Assembly: GCA_037074615.1 (NCBI GenBank)
Contig: CM073520.1
Span: 31,553,527 to 31,617,526 of the forward strand
Origin: Leucaena leucocephala
Taxonomy: Eukaryota; Streptophyta; Magnoliopsida; Fabales; Fabaceae
DNA length: 64,000 nucleotides
Direction of reading: 5' to 3'
Below the pieces are notes generated by a model. That model worked only from the letters and a program-made list of their open reading frames with translations. It was not told the origin of the DNA and did not search any database. A program made the position numbers and the translations under genes. Each line of letters opens with the position of its first letter. The stretch's first letter is position 1. Below are positions 32,888 through 44,519 of the stretch, piece by piece.

Positions 32888-34355
32888 TTAGTTCCTGGAC
32901 TGTTTGGCAAGCTTGAACCACTCAGTGTGGAAAGATCCCTCCACATCAATCCTTTCATATGTATGAGCACCGAAGTAGTCTCGTTGAGCTTGCACTAAGT
33001 TAGCTGGCAATCTTTCCCTTCGATATGAGTCGAAATAAGCAAGACTAGCAGACATACCAGGGGTGCTAATACCAGAGTTGATGGCGAGGCATACAACTTT
33101 TCTCCAGGCAGATTGCCGATCAATCATCTCTTTTGCGAACTCGGGATCCACTAGAAGGTTTGCAAGATTAGGATTCCTGTCATAAGCTTTCTTGATCCTG
33201 TCCAAGAAAATTGCTCTTATAATGCAACCCCCTTTCCAAATCCTGGCCAATTCTCCCAACTTCAAATCCCATCCCTTTTCGATGCTCTTTGCACGGATCA
33301 GATTCATTCCCTGTGCATAACTGCAGATTTTGGCCGCATAAAGAGCTTGCCTAACATCGTTGATAAACTTCTTCTTGTCCACAGGCTGATCAGCCAAGAT
33401 ATCACCAAAGCCAGCTGATTTGAAGACCTTTGCAGCTTCAACTCTTTCTTCCTTTAATCCACTAAGGAACCTAGCATCCAAAGAAGATTCAATGGTAGGA
33501 GCGGCAACCGATAATTCAGCAGCTTGCTGGACAGTCCACTTACCAGTACCCTTCATGCCCGTTTTGTCCAAAACCTTATCAACCAGATAGCCATCTCCTT
33601 TATCATCCTTAATCCCAAATATATCTGAAGTGATCTCAATCAAGAAACTAAGAAGTTCTCCCTTGTTCCATTCTGAGAAGACGCTTTTTAGTTCCTCGTT
33701 CGACAGCTTCCCAACCGTCTTTAGTACATCATAAGCCTCTGCAATCAGCTGCATATCACCATATTCAATTCCATTATGAACCATCTTCACAAAGTTACCA
33801 GATCCACCTTTACCAACATATATCACACAGGGACCACTATCAGAGACTTGAGCTGCCACCTTAAGAAGAATATCTTCTATGTATTTGTAAGCCTCAAATG
33901 AACCACCAGGCATCAATGAGGGGCCATTTCGAGCACCCTCCTCCCCGCCGGAAACTCCCATCCCAAGATAGAGAAGACCCAATTCTTCCATTTCTTTCTC
34001 ACGCCTCTCGGTATTCTCATACCACTCATTACCACCATCAATTATACAATCGCCTTTCTCCATGTATGCAGATAGAGTCTTGATAGTCTGGTCAACAGGT
34101 GCTCCAGCCTTCACAAGAATTATTATGACCCTAGGCTTTTGAATGGAAAGGACAAAAGATTCAGGGTCATGAAAACCATAAAGAGGAAGTTCTCCTTCCC
34201 GTTTTGCCCGTTCAATGGTCTCATCAACCTTGGACGCACTTCGGTTATACACAGAAATGGGGAATCCCTTCTCAGCAATGTTGAGGGCAAAGATTCTGTC
34301 CCATTACAGCCAGCCCAGCAAGGCCTATCCTAGTGAGATTTGTTGGTTGATCCAT
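32888..34355 (-). CDS. PGD: 6-phosphogluconate dehydrogenase, decarboxylating (frameshifted N-terminus)
   Basis: Intronless coding region for the NADP-dependent enzyme of the oxidative pentose phosphate pathway (6-phosphogluconate to ribulose 5-phosphate, CO2 and NADPH). The start at 34355 gives MDQPTNLTRIGLAGLAVMGQ, with the Rossmann GLAVMG motif. From 34252 the frame is open to the stop and includes GVSGGEEGARNGPSLMPGG, the catalytic-lysine region FVKMVHNGIEYGDMQ, and the family signature DKTGMKGTGKWT. The expected length is 488 residues, normal for plant enzymes. Between these parts one extra A (AAA at 34289-34291, so CTTTGCC where CTTGCC is expected on the coding strand) shifts the frame and gives a stop a few codons later. 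Starting downstream would lose the nucleotide-binding motif. It is either a recent null allele or a sequence error, as the rest is undamaged. The C-terminus AKQSRN is not a clear peroxisomal signal, so a cytosolic location is likely. Confidence 0.93.
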
Positions 34356-34383
34356 AATTGATTTCCTTCCTGTTCAATGTTTG

Positions 34384-35796
34384 CTAAAACACATAAGGAT
34401 AAACTACAAGAAGTTTAAATTTACAGAGAAAATTATAATGGAAACTTGCCAGAAATATCTAAGTTCTATCGGCTATGGCAAATGAAGCTAATTGTTTGAA
34501 GCCAACTACCCACCACGACTATTACTTCTAAAGACTAAACAGACATATCTCAAGATGAAATATTATATAACTGAAATTCAATTGTTAAAGTTCACCCCAA
34601 AAAAAAAATAATTGTTCAGATGTGGTGTGCATCCTTTAATTCTCTCTCAAACAAAAATTCCAGAAGGAATGAGATTCCCAAAGAGGAGTTAAGAACATAC
34701 TATACAGTTTACAAACAGCAAAATGCCTTTCCCTCAAATCCTGCTAAATTTGATTAAGGTTGCATCAATAAACAAAAGATGAGCTCCTATTTGGTAATCC
34801 TAGAGATTAGTATCAGTCCAAACTATCAAAGCGTTACAGTTTCAAAGTCCACAAAAATATACTGAATAAATATTAGGTAAAGTTTCTTAGGGTGATAGCA
34901 AGTTCTCCAAATACAGTTAATGAATTGGAATCAAGTTAGCAACTTCTTTTCAGCCGAAACAGACAACAGCCAGATTTTGCAACATTTTGTTAAAATCTCA
35001 ATGCGAAAATATGTCTGCAGCATGTAAACCAGTATAACCAAGAATATGATCAAGCAAACACATCCAACAACGGAAACAGAAGAGCATTATATTCATCACA
35101 AAGTTCATCAATAAGAATCTAGAACCCCGATGAAGCAATAATGGGTTTATCTTCCAGAACCAAAATCAGATGCAATAAGATCGAGGGCCTGTTTGGAAAT
35201 TACGGAAACAGAGTTTCTAAAGAGCTTTTAGGATAAAAACTCTTTGAAGAAATTTTAAAACAAACAGTTTGTTCAAACAGGTTTTTGGACTAAATTATAG
35301 TTTAAAATTAAAATTTTAAATAAGGTGGTCAGAGTAACTTATAGAATAGTAAAAGAACTTATGAACTAACCAATTACTATATTACCCCTACTTTTTCTTA
35401 TACTATCTCTCCTATTTTTTCTTATATCCTCTCTCATCTTTCTTACTTTATCTCTTTTTTTTTTTTATATCCACCCTTCTCTCTCATCTCATCTCTCCTC
35501 ATTTAATACTAATCTATTTTTTCATAATTTACTAATAATAAAAGTATTTTTAAAATTAACTATTCAAACAATTATTTATTCAAATCCACTATTTTGTTTT
35601 ATAAATTTTTTCTCAAAAAACTCTTTTTTTTTCCTAAATTTTTTTTATAAATTTATTTCTAAAACCCTATCCATTCGAGTACAAGATTGAGAGATGTGAC
35701 ATTTCTGATCCAGCAAAGAAAGAAAAATGGTTACGCCTGCAAAGCTCGACGCATAGTAAAAGTAAAAGCGAAAAAGAAAGGTTCAAAAGAGCGAAC
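34384..35796 (-). other. 5'-UTR intron of the PGD gene
   Basis: Upstream of the start a minus-strand 3' splice site (GTTTTAG, ending at 34384) and, 1.4 kb further, a leader ending AAATTCAG before GTTCGC at 35796 define a likely intron. A leader exon would occupy about 35797-35845. Leader introns are common in plant housekeeping genes. The intron contains a MITE at 35187-35675. Splicing is inferred, not observed. Confidence 0.5.
35187..35675 (+). mobile_element. hAT-like MITE, purine-rich family, copy 4
   Basis: It starts GGCCTGTTTGGAAATTACGG and has the conserved AGAATAGTAAAAGAACTTAT and ATTACCCCTACTTTTTCTTA, CTCTC tracts and TTTACTAATAATAAAAGTAT. It ends near AAAACCCTATCCATTCGAG. It lies in the PGD leader intron. 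AAGATCGAG before it and AAGATTGAG after it may be an imperfect target duplication. Confidence 0.65.
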
Positions 35797-35865
35797 CTGA
35801 ATTTCGATTCTTTTCCTCCAACTTCAGATCTGGGTATCGCAGAAAGCAGATGAAAATGAAGGATA

Positions 35866-35886
35866 TATATAATGATTATATAATGA
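35866..35886 (-). promoter_or_regulatory. probable TATA region of PGD
   Basis: TATATATAATGATTATATAA, read on either strand, lies just upstream of the inferred leader exon. Two TATA-like words overlap, so the exact one is unclear. The 36040-36329 stretch beyond it has no recognised gene. Confidence 0.4.
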
Positions 35887-36329
35887 AACCTTGCTCGCTG
35901 ACGGCATGCGTCACCAACCCCAACTTCTTGGACGGAGAATCAATTTCTCATGTCAACATTGTACAACCAATAAGGGTAGGTGGAAATCGTCGGATAAATT
36001 AAAACCGTCGATTTCGGCAGGAGAGAATTCAAATCCGTCAAGATCAAGTCTGAACCCAATCATGCTTTTGTTCGCTTCTTTGAAGTCGCCACTTCGCTCT
36101 TTTGCGCTTTCATTGCTTTCTCCCTGCTATTAAACCATTCATTCATGGCTTTCATGAATGCTTTAAGGGTAAAAATATACTCTAATCCAAATATTTCTCC
36201 ATTTAAACATGTCATTTTTTCCATTACTAAGGTCAAAGGCGTCTTTGTACAATTACAATCTCTAACATATAGGTCTTTTAGAACTAGAACGTCATTTAGA
36301 GATTTGATAGGACCTCTTAATAATGCATT

Positions 36330-36672
36330 TGTTATAAAAATAAGAAAATGAGATAGTAGAAAGAATAACAAAATAAGATTTAGAGATGAGAGAAATAGAA
36401 GGACAAGAGAGAATTCCTCATATGCTTGTATATTCACTTGTCTAAATGCCTTCTACATAGCCACTACTTATAGGCCACACTCATTAAAAACTAAACATAA
36501 GGTTACAAAAGATTAAAGAGGAATAAAATGTCATTAACTATAAGAAACCCCTCTCAAGTCATTCATTAAGGAAGTTATAGGTTTATGGCATAAAGGAAAG
36601 AAGGAATCCTAAGAGGAATCCCAAGAGGTATAAGTTTTATGGACATCCACATGTGCAAGAATATTTGTAACA
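36330..36672 (-). repeat. 3' LTR of the minus-strand Copia element
   Basis: This is the 343-bp partner of 42516-42858. On the minus strand it begins TGTTACAAATATTCTTGCAC. A promoter-like CCTATAAGTAG occurs inside. Confidence 0.92.
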
Positions 36673-36683
36673 CTCCCCCTTGG
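36673..36683 (-). promoter_or_regulatory. polypurine tract
   Basis: On the minus strand CCAAGGGGGAG directly precedes the 3' LTR. This is the standard primer for plus-strand DNA synthesis. Confidence 0.85.
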
Positions 36684-36884
36684 ATGTCCATGACAGATAT
36701 TATGCCTCATTAAAACCTTACTAGGAAAAACCTATTGGGACAAAAACCTAGTGAAGGAAAAAGAGTATACAATATTTATTTAGGTTGCCTTATAAAAAAA
36801 AAATTTCAGGAAAACCCAATGAAAAACAAAATCCTTAAAATGAAGAGTACATTAAGTACGTGTTTACTCCCCCTGATGACGTTG

Positions 36885-39800
36885 TCAATTTATATCTTTG
36901 AATCTGCGCATTCCAATACTATACACTAACTTCTCAAATGGCTTAGTTGATAGTGTCTTGGTAAACAAATCTGCAAGGTTGTCACATGATCGAATTTGCT
37001 GAACATCTATATCACCATTCTTCATAAGATCATGAGTGAAAAAGAATTTTGGAGAAATATGTTTTGTTCTATCTCCTTTGATATATCCTCCTTTCAATTG
37101 AGCTATGCATGATGTATTATCTTCATATAATACTGTTGGAATCTCTTGTTCTGGAAGTAGACCACTCATTCTTTGGATATGTTAGATTATTAACTTTAGC
37201 CAAACACATTCTCGACTTGCTTCATGAACTACAATGATTTTTGCATGATTTGATGAGGTAGCTGATAAAGTTTGTTTTATCGAACGCCAAGATATAGCTG
37301 TACCTCCACAAGTAAATAAATATCCTGTTTGAGATCTACCTTTATGTGGATCTGATAAAAATCCTGCATCTGCGTAACCAATTAATTGTGATCCGGATTC
37401 ATTAGAATAAAATAATCCCATATCAATTGTCCCTCGAAGGTATCGAAATATATGTTTAACTCCATTCCAATGTCTTCTTGTTGGAAAAGAACTAAATCTT
37501 GCCAATAAACTCACAACAAATGCAATATCAGGTCGTGTTGAATTAGCAAGATATATTAGTGCCCCTATAGCACTAAGATATGGTACTTCTGGACCAAGAA
37601 GTTCTTCATTTTCCTCTTGAGGGCGAAAAGGATCTTTTTCTTTAACTAGAGATCTCACAACCATTAGAGTAGTTAATAGATGTGCTTTCTCCATATAAAA
37701 TTGCTTTAATATTTTTTCAATATAAGCTGATTGATGAAGAAAAACTCCATTTGTTAAGTGCTCGATTTGTAAACTGAGACAAAACTTTGTGTTTCCAAGA
37801 TCTTTCATTTCAAATTCTCTCTTTAAACAATCCATTGCCTTTTGAAGCTCTTCAGGAGTTCCAATTATATTCAAGTCATCCACATAGACAGCAATTATAA
37901 CAAATTCTGATATATTCCTTTTTATAAAAACACATGGGCTAATTGAGTCATTTTTATAGCATGCTTTCAACAAATATTCACTTAGACGGTTGTACCACAT
38001 TCTTCCAGATTGTTTTAATCCGTATAAGGATTTATGCAAACGAATTGCATAATTTTCTCGAGGATTCTTACATGCTTCAGGCAATTTAAATCCTTCAGGG
38101 ATTTTCATATAAATTTCAGTATCTAAAGAACCATATAAGTATGCTGTAACAACATCCATTAGACGCATATCGAGTCTTTCATGCACTGCCATACTGATTA
38201 GATATCTGAAAATAATTGTATCCACCACAGGAGAATATGTTTCTTCATAATCAATGCCAAATCTTTGTGAAAAGCCTTGTGCCACAAGTCGTGCTTTATA
38301 TCTAACAACCTCATTTTTCTCATTTTATTTTCGCACAAAAACCCATCTATATCCAACTAGTTTAACACCATTTGGTATTTGGACTACAGGTCCAAAAACT
38401 TCACGTTTTGAGAGTGAATTCAATTCTGCTTAAATTGCGTCTTTCCATTTTGGCCAATCATTTCTATGTCTACATTCTTCAACTGATCTAGGTTCAAGAT
38501 CATCACTTTGATTAGTTATTTCAACAGCAACATTGTATGAAAAAATATCGTCGATGACTATATTTTCTCGGTTCCACCTTTTTCTCGTAGTGACATAACT
38601 TATCGAGATCTCTTCATTATTTTCAGGTACCTGGACTTCTTCTGGGGTCTTTTGATTTGTTATGTCTTGGGTATCTCATATAAGATTAGCCTCCTCAATT
38701 TGACCATCTTGATTGTTTATTCTTTTCTTTCTAGGATTTTTATCTTTGAAACCGATTGGTCTACCACGCTTCAAACGTGGTTTACTTTCATTTACACTTG
38801 CTACTTGTCCTGCTGGGACATCAATTCGAATTGGAGTATTTTCAGCTGGAATATGAGATTTAATAATTATCTTGGGGTCAGTAAATGCATCTGGCAGTTG
38901 ATTTGCAATATTTTGCAAATGAATTATTTTTTGAACTTCAAGCTCACATATTTGTGTTCGAGGATCTAAATGAGACAATGATAATGCTTTCCATGTGATT
39001 TCTTTATCCAGCTGCTTATTATCTCCCCCTAATGTTGGAAAATTTGTTTCATCAAAATGACAATCATCGAAACATGCCGTAAACAAATCTCCCGTTAACG
39101 GTTCTAAATACTTGATTATGGAAGGAGATTCATAACCAACATATATCCCTAACCTTCTCTGAGGTCCCATCTTTATACATTGTGGTGGAGCAATTGAGAC
39201 AAATACCGCACATCCAAAAATTCTAAGATGAGAAATATTTGGCTCCTGACCAAAAGCCAATTGTAATGGGGAGAATTTATGATAACTTGTTGGCCTGATA
39301 TGTATAATTGTTGATGCAGGTAAAATTGCATGTCCCCAAGCTGAAATGGGAAGTTTTGTTCTCATGAGTATTGGTCTAGCAATCAATTGGAGGCGTTTAA
39401 TTAATAATTCTGCTAAATCATTTTGAGTGTGGACATGAGCAACAGATTTTTCCACTATTATTCCAGTTGCCATGCAATAATCATTAAATTTTTGCGATGC
39501 GATCTCACTCGCATTATCAAGATAAATTGTCTTAATTGCATATTCTGGAAATTGTGCTCTTAATCGAATTATTTGAGCAAGTAATCTAGCAAATGCTAAA
39601 TTACGTGTAGATAACAAGCACACATGTGACCATCTTGTAGATGCATCTATTAAAACCATAAAATATCTAAATGGTCCACATGGTGGATGAATAGGTCCAC
39701 ATATATCCCCTTGGATACGTTCTAGAAATGCAGGGGATTCTACCTCAACTTTTGTTAATGAAGGTCTTGTAATTAGTTTGCCTTGAGAACAAGCAACACA

Positions 39801-40433
39801 TGAAAAATCTTTAAATTGAAGAATCTCCTAACTCTTCAATGGATGTCCATGTGAATTTTCAATAATCCTTCGCATCATAGTTGATCCGGGATGGCCTAAC
39901 CGGTCATGCCAAATAATAAATGTATTTTTATCAGTAAACTTCTGGTTTACTGTAGCATTTATTTCAATTATACCAATATTTGTATAGTACAAACCAGAAG
40001 ATAATGCAGGTACTTTTTCAAGAACACATTTTTCTTCATGTCTAACAATTGTAATATATAGGTATTCAATATTTTTCTCATCTATAGTCTCAATATGATA
40101 CCCATTTCGGCGGATATCTTTAAAACTTAACAAATTTCTTTGAGACTTAGAGGAATATAAAGCATCATTAATTATAAAATTTGTCCCTTTGGGTAATATT
40201 ATCATTGCTTTTCTAGAGCCTTCAATTAGTTTTGTATTACCCGCTATAGTATTGATGCTTGCACCATTCATTGTCAAATGAGAAAAATATTTTTTATCTT
40301 TAAGTATGGTATGTGTTGTAGCACTATCTATGAGACATATATCTTCATTCTTGTGCCCAATAAAAGAGAGAGGAACATCCATATTCTTCATCAAAGGAAA
40401 ATAAATAAATGTATTAAAATATATTATTAGCAA
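36885..40433 (-). pseudogene. Copia pol: protease, integrase, reverse transcriptase, RNase H
   Basis: Open segments 40433-39828, 39659-38676, 38285-37182 and 37169-36885 share one frame and are separated only by stop codons. The protease segment has LIDSATTHTIL (usual motif D-S-G, here D-S-A). The pre-integrase zinc region has WHDRLGHPG. The integrase core has VLIDASTRWSH and LDNASEIA, with LAELLIKRLQ. The reverse transcriptase has LHKSLYGLKQSGRMWYNRL and the catalytic AVYVDDLNII. RNase H has GYADAGFLSDPHKGRSQTGY, and the end carries LADLFTKTLSTKPFEKLVYS. At least five in-frame stops interrupt it, and most look like C-to-T changes of Gln or Arg codons, the pattern of methylated-cytosine decay. 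No frameshift was seen between the segments. Confidence 0.9.
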
Positions 40434-40535
40434 TAATGCTCTTAAAAGAAGAAAATAAAAGTAAACATAAATAAAGCATAAAGCATAACTAAATTAAGAT
40501 GAAAAATAGATAAAACATAGACTAAATTTGTTTCT

Positions 40536-41564
40536 CTAATCATGATTCTCAAAGAAATCAGCCACTTCTAAGTGTGCCATAGCATCAAGGTCATTATATA
40601 GCTCATTGGTATCATCATTCTTGTATGCAAAATTTGCCTCAACATCATCATCTTGGAAAGTCATATTAGCTTCCATGTTCTTTGAATTCTTTTTTATGGA
40701 GGCTTGATAAAGCTTTGCTAGATGCTCAGGCGTACGACAGGTACGCGACCAATGCCCTTTCATCCCACACCTATAACATAGATTTTTCACAATTTTTGAG
40801 GGACCACCCTTATCTTTTTTCTGCCCTTCATTATATTTCTTCTTTTGGTGGGTATTTGGATTATAATTACTTTCACCACCATGATGACGGTAATTGCCAC
40901 GTTCCCTACCACGGCCACGACCGCGACCACGACCATGGGCATGAAAATCAATGCGTTCAGTCACATTTGCTTCAGGGAATAGAGCTGATCCAATGGGACA
41001 GATCTCATGATTTTTCATTAACAACTCATTATTTTGTTCAGCCACAAGAAGACATGAGATTAGTTCAGAATACTTTTTAAAACCTTTTTCACGGTATTGC
41101 TGCTGCAGGAGCACATTTGAAGCATGAAAGGTAGAAAAAGTTTTTTCTAATAAGTCATCATCTTTTATTTTCTCACCACACAATTTCAGTTGAGAACTTA
41201 TTTTAAAAACAGTTGAATTATATTCAGATACAGATTTAAAGTCTTGTAGCCTCAAATACAACCATTCATAACGAGCTTTGGGCAAGATTACCATCTTATG
41301 GTGATCATATCGTTCTTTTAAATTTTTCCACAATTCTAACGGGTCTTTCACCGTTAGGTATTCAGCTTTTAGCCCTTCATGTAAATGGTGACGAAGAAAA
41401 ATCATAGCCTTAGCCTTGTCTTGATTGCTTGCTTCATTTCTAGGTAAAATAGCATTCCCTAGACCTTTGGCATCTAAGTGAATTTCAGCATCTAAAACCC
41501 AAGACAGATAATTTTTTCCCGAGATATCAAGAGCAGTAAACTCGAGTTTCGTCAGATTAGCCAT
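40536..41564 (-). CDS. Copia gag polyprotein
   Basis: The intact frame starts at MANLTKLEFTALDISGKNYL; upstream in-frame codons to 41651 are leader. It has the UBN2-type gag domain (LPKARYEWLYLRLQDFKS, QLKLCGEKI, LLVAEQNNELLMK). A basic GRGRGRGRGRERG box follows, then one CCHC zinc knuckle, CYRCGMKGHWSRTC. The protein would form the virus-like particle and bind RNA. It ends FFENHD and stop, about 100 bp before the pol frame, so gag and pol are separate here, as the plus-strand relative also suggests. Confidence 0.88.
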   Translation of the reverse strand: MANLTKLEFTALDISGKNYLSWVLDAEIHLDAKGLGNAILPRNEASNQDKAKAMIFLRHHLHEGLKAEYLTVKDPLELWKNLKERYDHHKMVILPKARYEWLYLRLQDFKSVSEYNSTVFKISSQLKLCGEKIKDDDLLEKTFSTFHASNVLLQQQYREKGFKKYSELISCLLVAEQNNELLMKNHEICPIGSALFPEANVTERIDFHAHGRGRGRGRGRERGNYRHHGGESNYNPNTHQKKKYNEGQKKDKGGPSKIVKNLCYRCGMKGHWSRTCRTPEHLAKLYQASIKKNSKNMEANMTFQDDDVEANFAYKNDDTNELYNDLDAMAHLEVADFFENHD

Positions 41565-42496
41565 GGATCGAACTAAAATAATAATAACAATTAGAATTCT
41601 GATAAAATTCATTAGAAAAATATGATAATAAAAACATAAATAAATAAACAATATATATTCAACATAAATATAAATTCAATAAAAGTAACAAAATATAAAT
41701 GGTATAAATAAAAATAAAATAAAATAAATAAATATAAAATATATATAGTAACATATAAGCAATTAAATAAACAAAACAAAATAATGGAAACAACATAAAT
41801 AATATAGAGAAAATAATACTACAATAGAAGTAACATAAATAAAATAAGCAATATAAATATAAATAAATATAACAAAATAAATTAAATAACATAAAAATAC
41901 CATAAATAATATGTTACAATACATAGAATTAGAAATAACATAAATCAAATATATAAATAGTAATATAGTATAATTATTTCGTAATATAAATAAGTTAATA
42001 TTATATAACTGTAGTAAATATATAATAATGCTAAGAATACAAAGAAGATAAATAAATCAATTGAAATATAAATTAATAAATATATAGGGAGGGGGAATTG
42101 GAAATGAAAACAATATATAGGGAGAAGGAAAAATGTAAATAACACATATATGTAAATATATATAAATAGAGAATCAATAATAATATTGTATCAAAATATC
42201 AAAAGAAGAAGAAAAATTAGAATAACACAATATTTTATATAAGAATAAAATACAATAAAGATAACCTACACACACATATCTAACAACAAAAATTAAAATG
42301 GATATGAAAGAATAATAAATAATTGTATATAACAAATATATAAAAATAATATTTGCCCATAATAATTAAGTAAGGTAATAATAGAAAATAAAACATATAT
42401 AATAATTAGATAAAGAGAAAACTAATATCCTTTGTACATAATTGAACATAATAGTATATGAATTGATAAGGAGTTCATACCTTAAATTTTTCAGAG

Positions 42497-42515
42497 CAAT
42501 GTCGTGCTGATAACG
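42497..42515 (-). promoter_or_regulatory. candidate primer-binding site
   Basis: Immediately inside the 5' LTR, the minus strand reads CGTTATCAGCACGACATTG. The TATCAG core is shared with initiator-tRNA-Met primer sites of plant Copia elements, but the match beyond it is poor. Position is the main evidence. Confidence 0.5.
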
Positions 42516-42858
42516 TGTTATAAAAATAAGAAAGTGAGAGAGTAGAAAGAATAACAAAACAAGATTTAGAGATGAGAGAAATAGAAGGACAAGAGAGAAT
42601 TCCTCATATGCTTGTATATTCACTTGTCCAAATGCCTTCTACACAGCCACTATTTATAGGCCACACTCATTAAAGACTAAATATAAGGTTACAAAAGATT
42701 AAAGAGGAATAAAATGCCATTAACCATAAGAAATCCCTCTCAAGTCATTCATTGAGAAAGTTATAGGTTTATGGCATAAAGGGAAGAAGGAATCTTAAGA
42801 GGAATCCCAAGAGGTATAAGTTTTATGGACATCCACATGTGCAAGAATATTTGTAACA
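42516..42858 (-). repeat. 5' LTR of the minus-strand Copia element
   Basis: This is the 343-bp partner of 36330-36672, same length and about 96 percent alike by eye. It would carry the promoter. The target duplication GCATT follows at 42859. Confidence 0.92.
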
Positions 42859-43234
42859 GCATTGTCTTACTTGAGATCTTAGTGTAATTTTTCTATAATT
42901 TTTCCATAACTAAAACTTCTACAATTATACCCCACTAAAAATAATAAGTATATTAACCATTTGTATTATAATAAAAATAAAGAATAGAAGACACTTTTTT
43001 TATTTTTTTATCTTTATCTTTTTTCTCTTCCTAATCTTATTATTAATTTTACAATACGTTGTCAATAAAACTACTCTAGAAGTTGACATTATTATAAAGT
43101 CTATCATTAGAAGGTAAGTTTTTATATTACTTTCATGTTGAATTATAGTTTTATATTTGATTATTTTCTAATTACTCAACCTTCTTAATCTCAATCTTCA
43201 TTTAACTCTTGTTCCATTTTATGATAGTATCATC

Positions 43235-44060
43235 ATGTCGAACATTACAAAATTTGAGTTTGTGGCTCTTAATATTACTAGAAAGAATTATCTATCCTAT
43301 ATGCTAGATGTAGAAATCCATCTAGATGCCATAGGTTTAGGAGACACTATCAAATATGGCAATCAAGAATCTAATAAAGACAAAGCTAAAGCCAGGATCT
43401 TTCTCCACCACCACCTAGATGAAGGATTAAAAACTGAGTATTTAACTGTCAAAGACCCACTTGTCCTTTGGAACAACATAAAAGAAAGGTATGACTACCA
43501 GAAAACTATGATTCTTCCAAAAGCTCGTTATGACTGGATGCATTTACGTTTGCAAGATTTTAAATTAGTCAGTGAGTATAATTCTGCACTATTTAGAATT
43601 AGTTCTCAACTAAAACTATGTGGAGAGAAAATTATTAATGATGACATGTTAGAAAGAACATTATCCATATTTCATGCATCCAATGTACTATTACAGCAAC
43701 AATATCGTGAAAAATGTTTCAAAAAGTATTCTAAAATGATTTCTTACCTTTTGATGGCTGAACAAAATAATGAGCTTCTAATGAGAAATCATGAATCCCG
43801 TCCAATTGGCTCTACTGCATTCCCAGAAGTGAATGTAGGGACAAATAAATCATCCCGTGGTCGGGGACGTGAACTCTACCGTGGCTATAGATGAGGCCGT
43901 GATCAAAGTGGTCGTGGTCGTAGTTCCCATTCGAGGTGGGCAAATAATGATGATAACCACAAAAAGAAAACTAGTATAAATGATAATTATATTAAAAATT
44001 TATGCAATCGTTGTGTTGATAAAGGCCATTGGGCTCATACTTGTCGTACCCAAGACATTT
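43235..44060 (+). pseudogene. Copia gag of the decayed element
   Basis: An open frame of 219 codons (43235-43894) begins MSNITKFEFVALNITRKNYL and parallels the intact gag of the minus-strand element block by block (LPKARYDWMHLRLQDFK, LLMAEQNNELLM). A stop follows the first arginine-rich words. Beyond it the RGR box and a CCHC knuckle, CNRCVDKGHWAHTC, remain near 44000-44052 in a continuing frame. Confidence 0.85.
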
Positions 44061-44519
44061 AGTTGAACTATACCAAGAATCGTTCAAAAGGAAAAATAAA
44101 AATAAAAGCAAAGAACTAAAGATATAACACAAATTTTGCTGGGAAAGAAAGCGATTTTGATTATGGTAAAATAGATGTGACTCATTTAGATATTGTTAAT
44201 TTCTTTGCCATTCTAATGGAAGAATTGATCACCTAATTGGTGATAGGAGTGTCCAAAAATAAGTTAACTTTTATGATTATGTGTGTTTTTCTTTTGCTAT
44301 AATAAAGTTTATAATTCTCTCAATAAAAAAAAAAGTTTCTACTTACTATGAAGTTATTTATCACAATAAATAAAATTATGAATATTTCTTTTCATTAATT
44401 CTTTTTGTGTTTCTTTTTCATTTGCTATGTTCCTGTTAATGAAGAATGACACTTATTGACATTAATAAAGAAGATTTGTATCTCGTTAATACTGAACGAC
44501 TCATATAATATTCAGAAAT

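Larger units (their letters stand above)
36330..42858 (-). mobile_element. Copia LTR retrotransposon, structurally complete
   Basis: Two 343-bp LTRs (36330-36672 and 42516-42858), both TGTTA...TAACA, enclose gag and pol in Copia order (gag, protease, integrase, reverse transcriptase, RNase H) on the minus strand. A perfect 5-bp target duplication, GCATT, flanks it (36325-36329, 42859-42863). By eye the LTRs differ at about 15 positions, almost all transitions, so insertion is fairly recent but not new. The coding region has several nonsense codons, so this copy cannot make its own proteins. It belongs to the same family as the decayed plus-strand element next door. AT-rich sequence at 41600-42500 between the 5' LTR and gag is the untranslated leader. 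Confidence 0.93.

Noticed and set aside
40682..41080. 132-codon plus-strand open frame
   Set aside because: It is the antisense of the Copia gag basic box and zinc knuckle, which are clearly coding on the minus strand.
41659..42145. Three Tyr/Phe/Ile-rich open frames on the minus strand
   Set aside because: They arise from the AT-rich untranslated leader of the Copia element.
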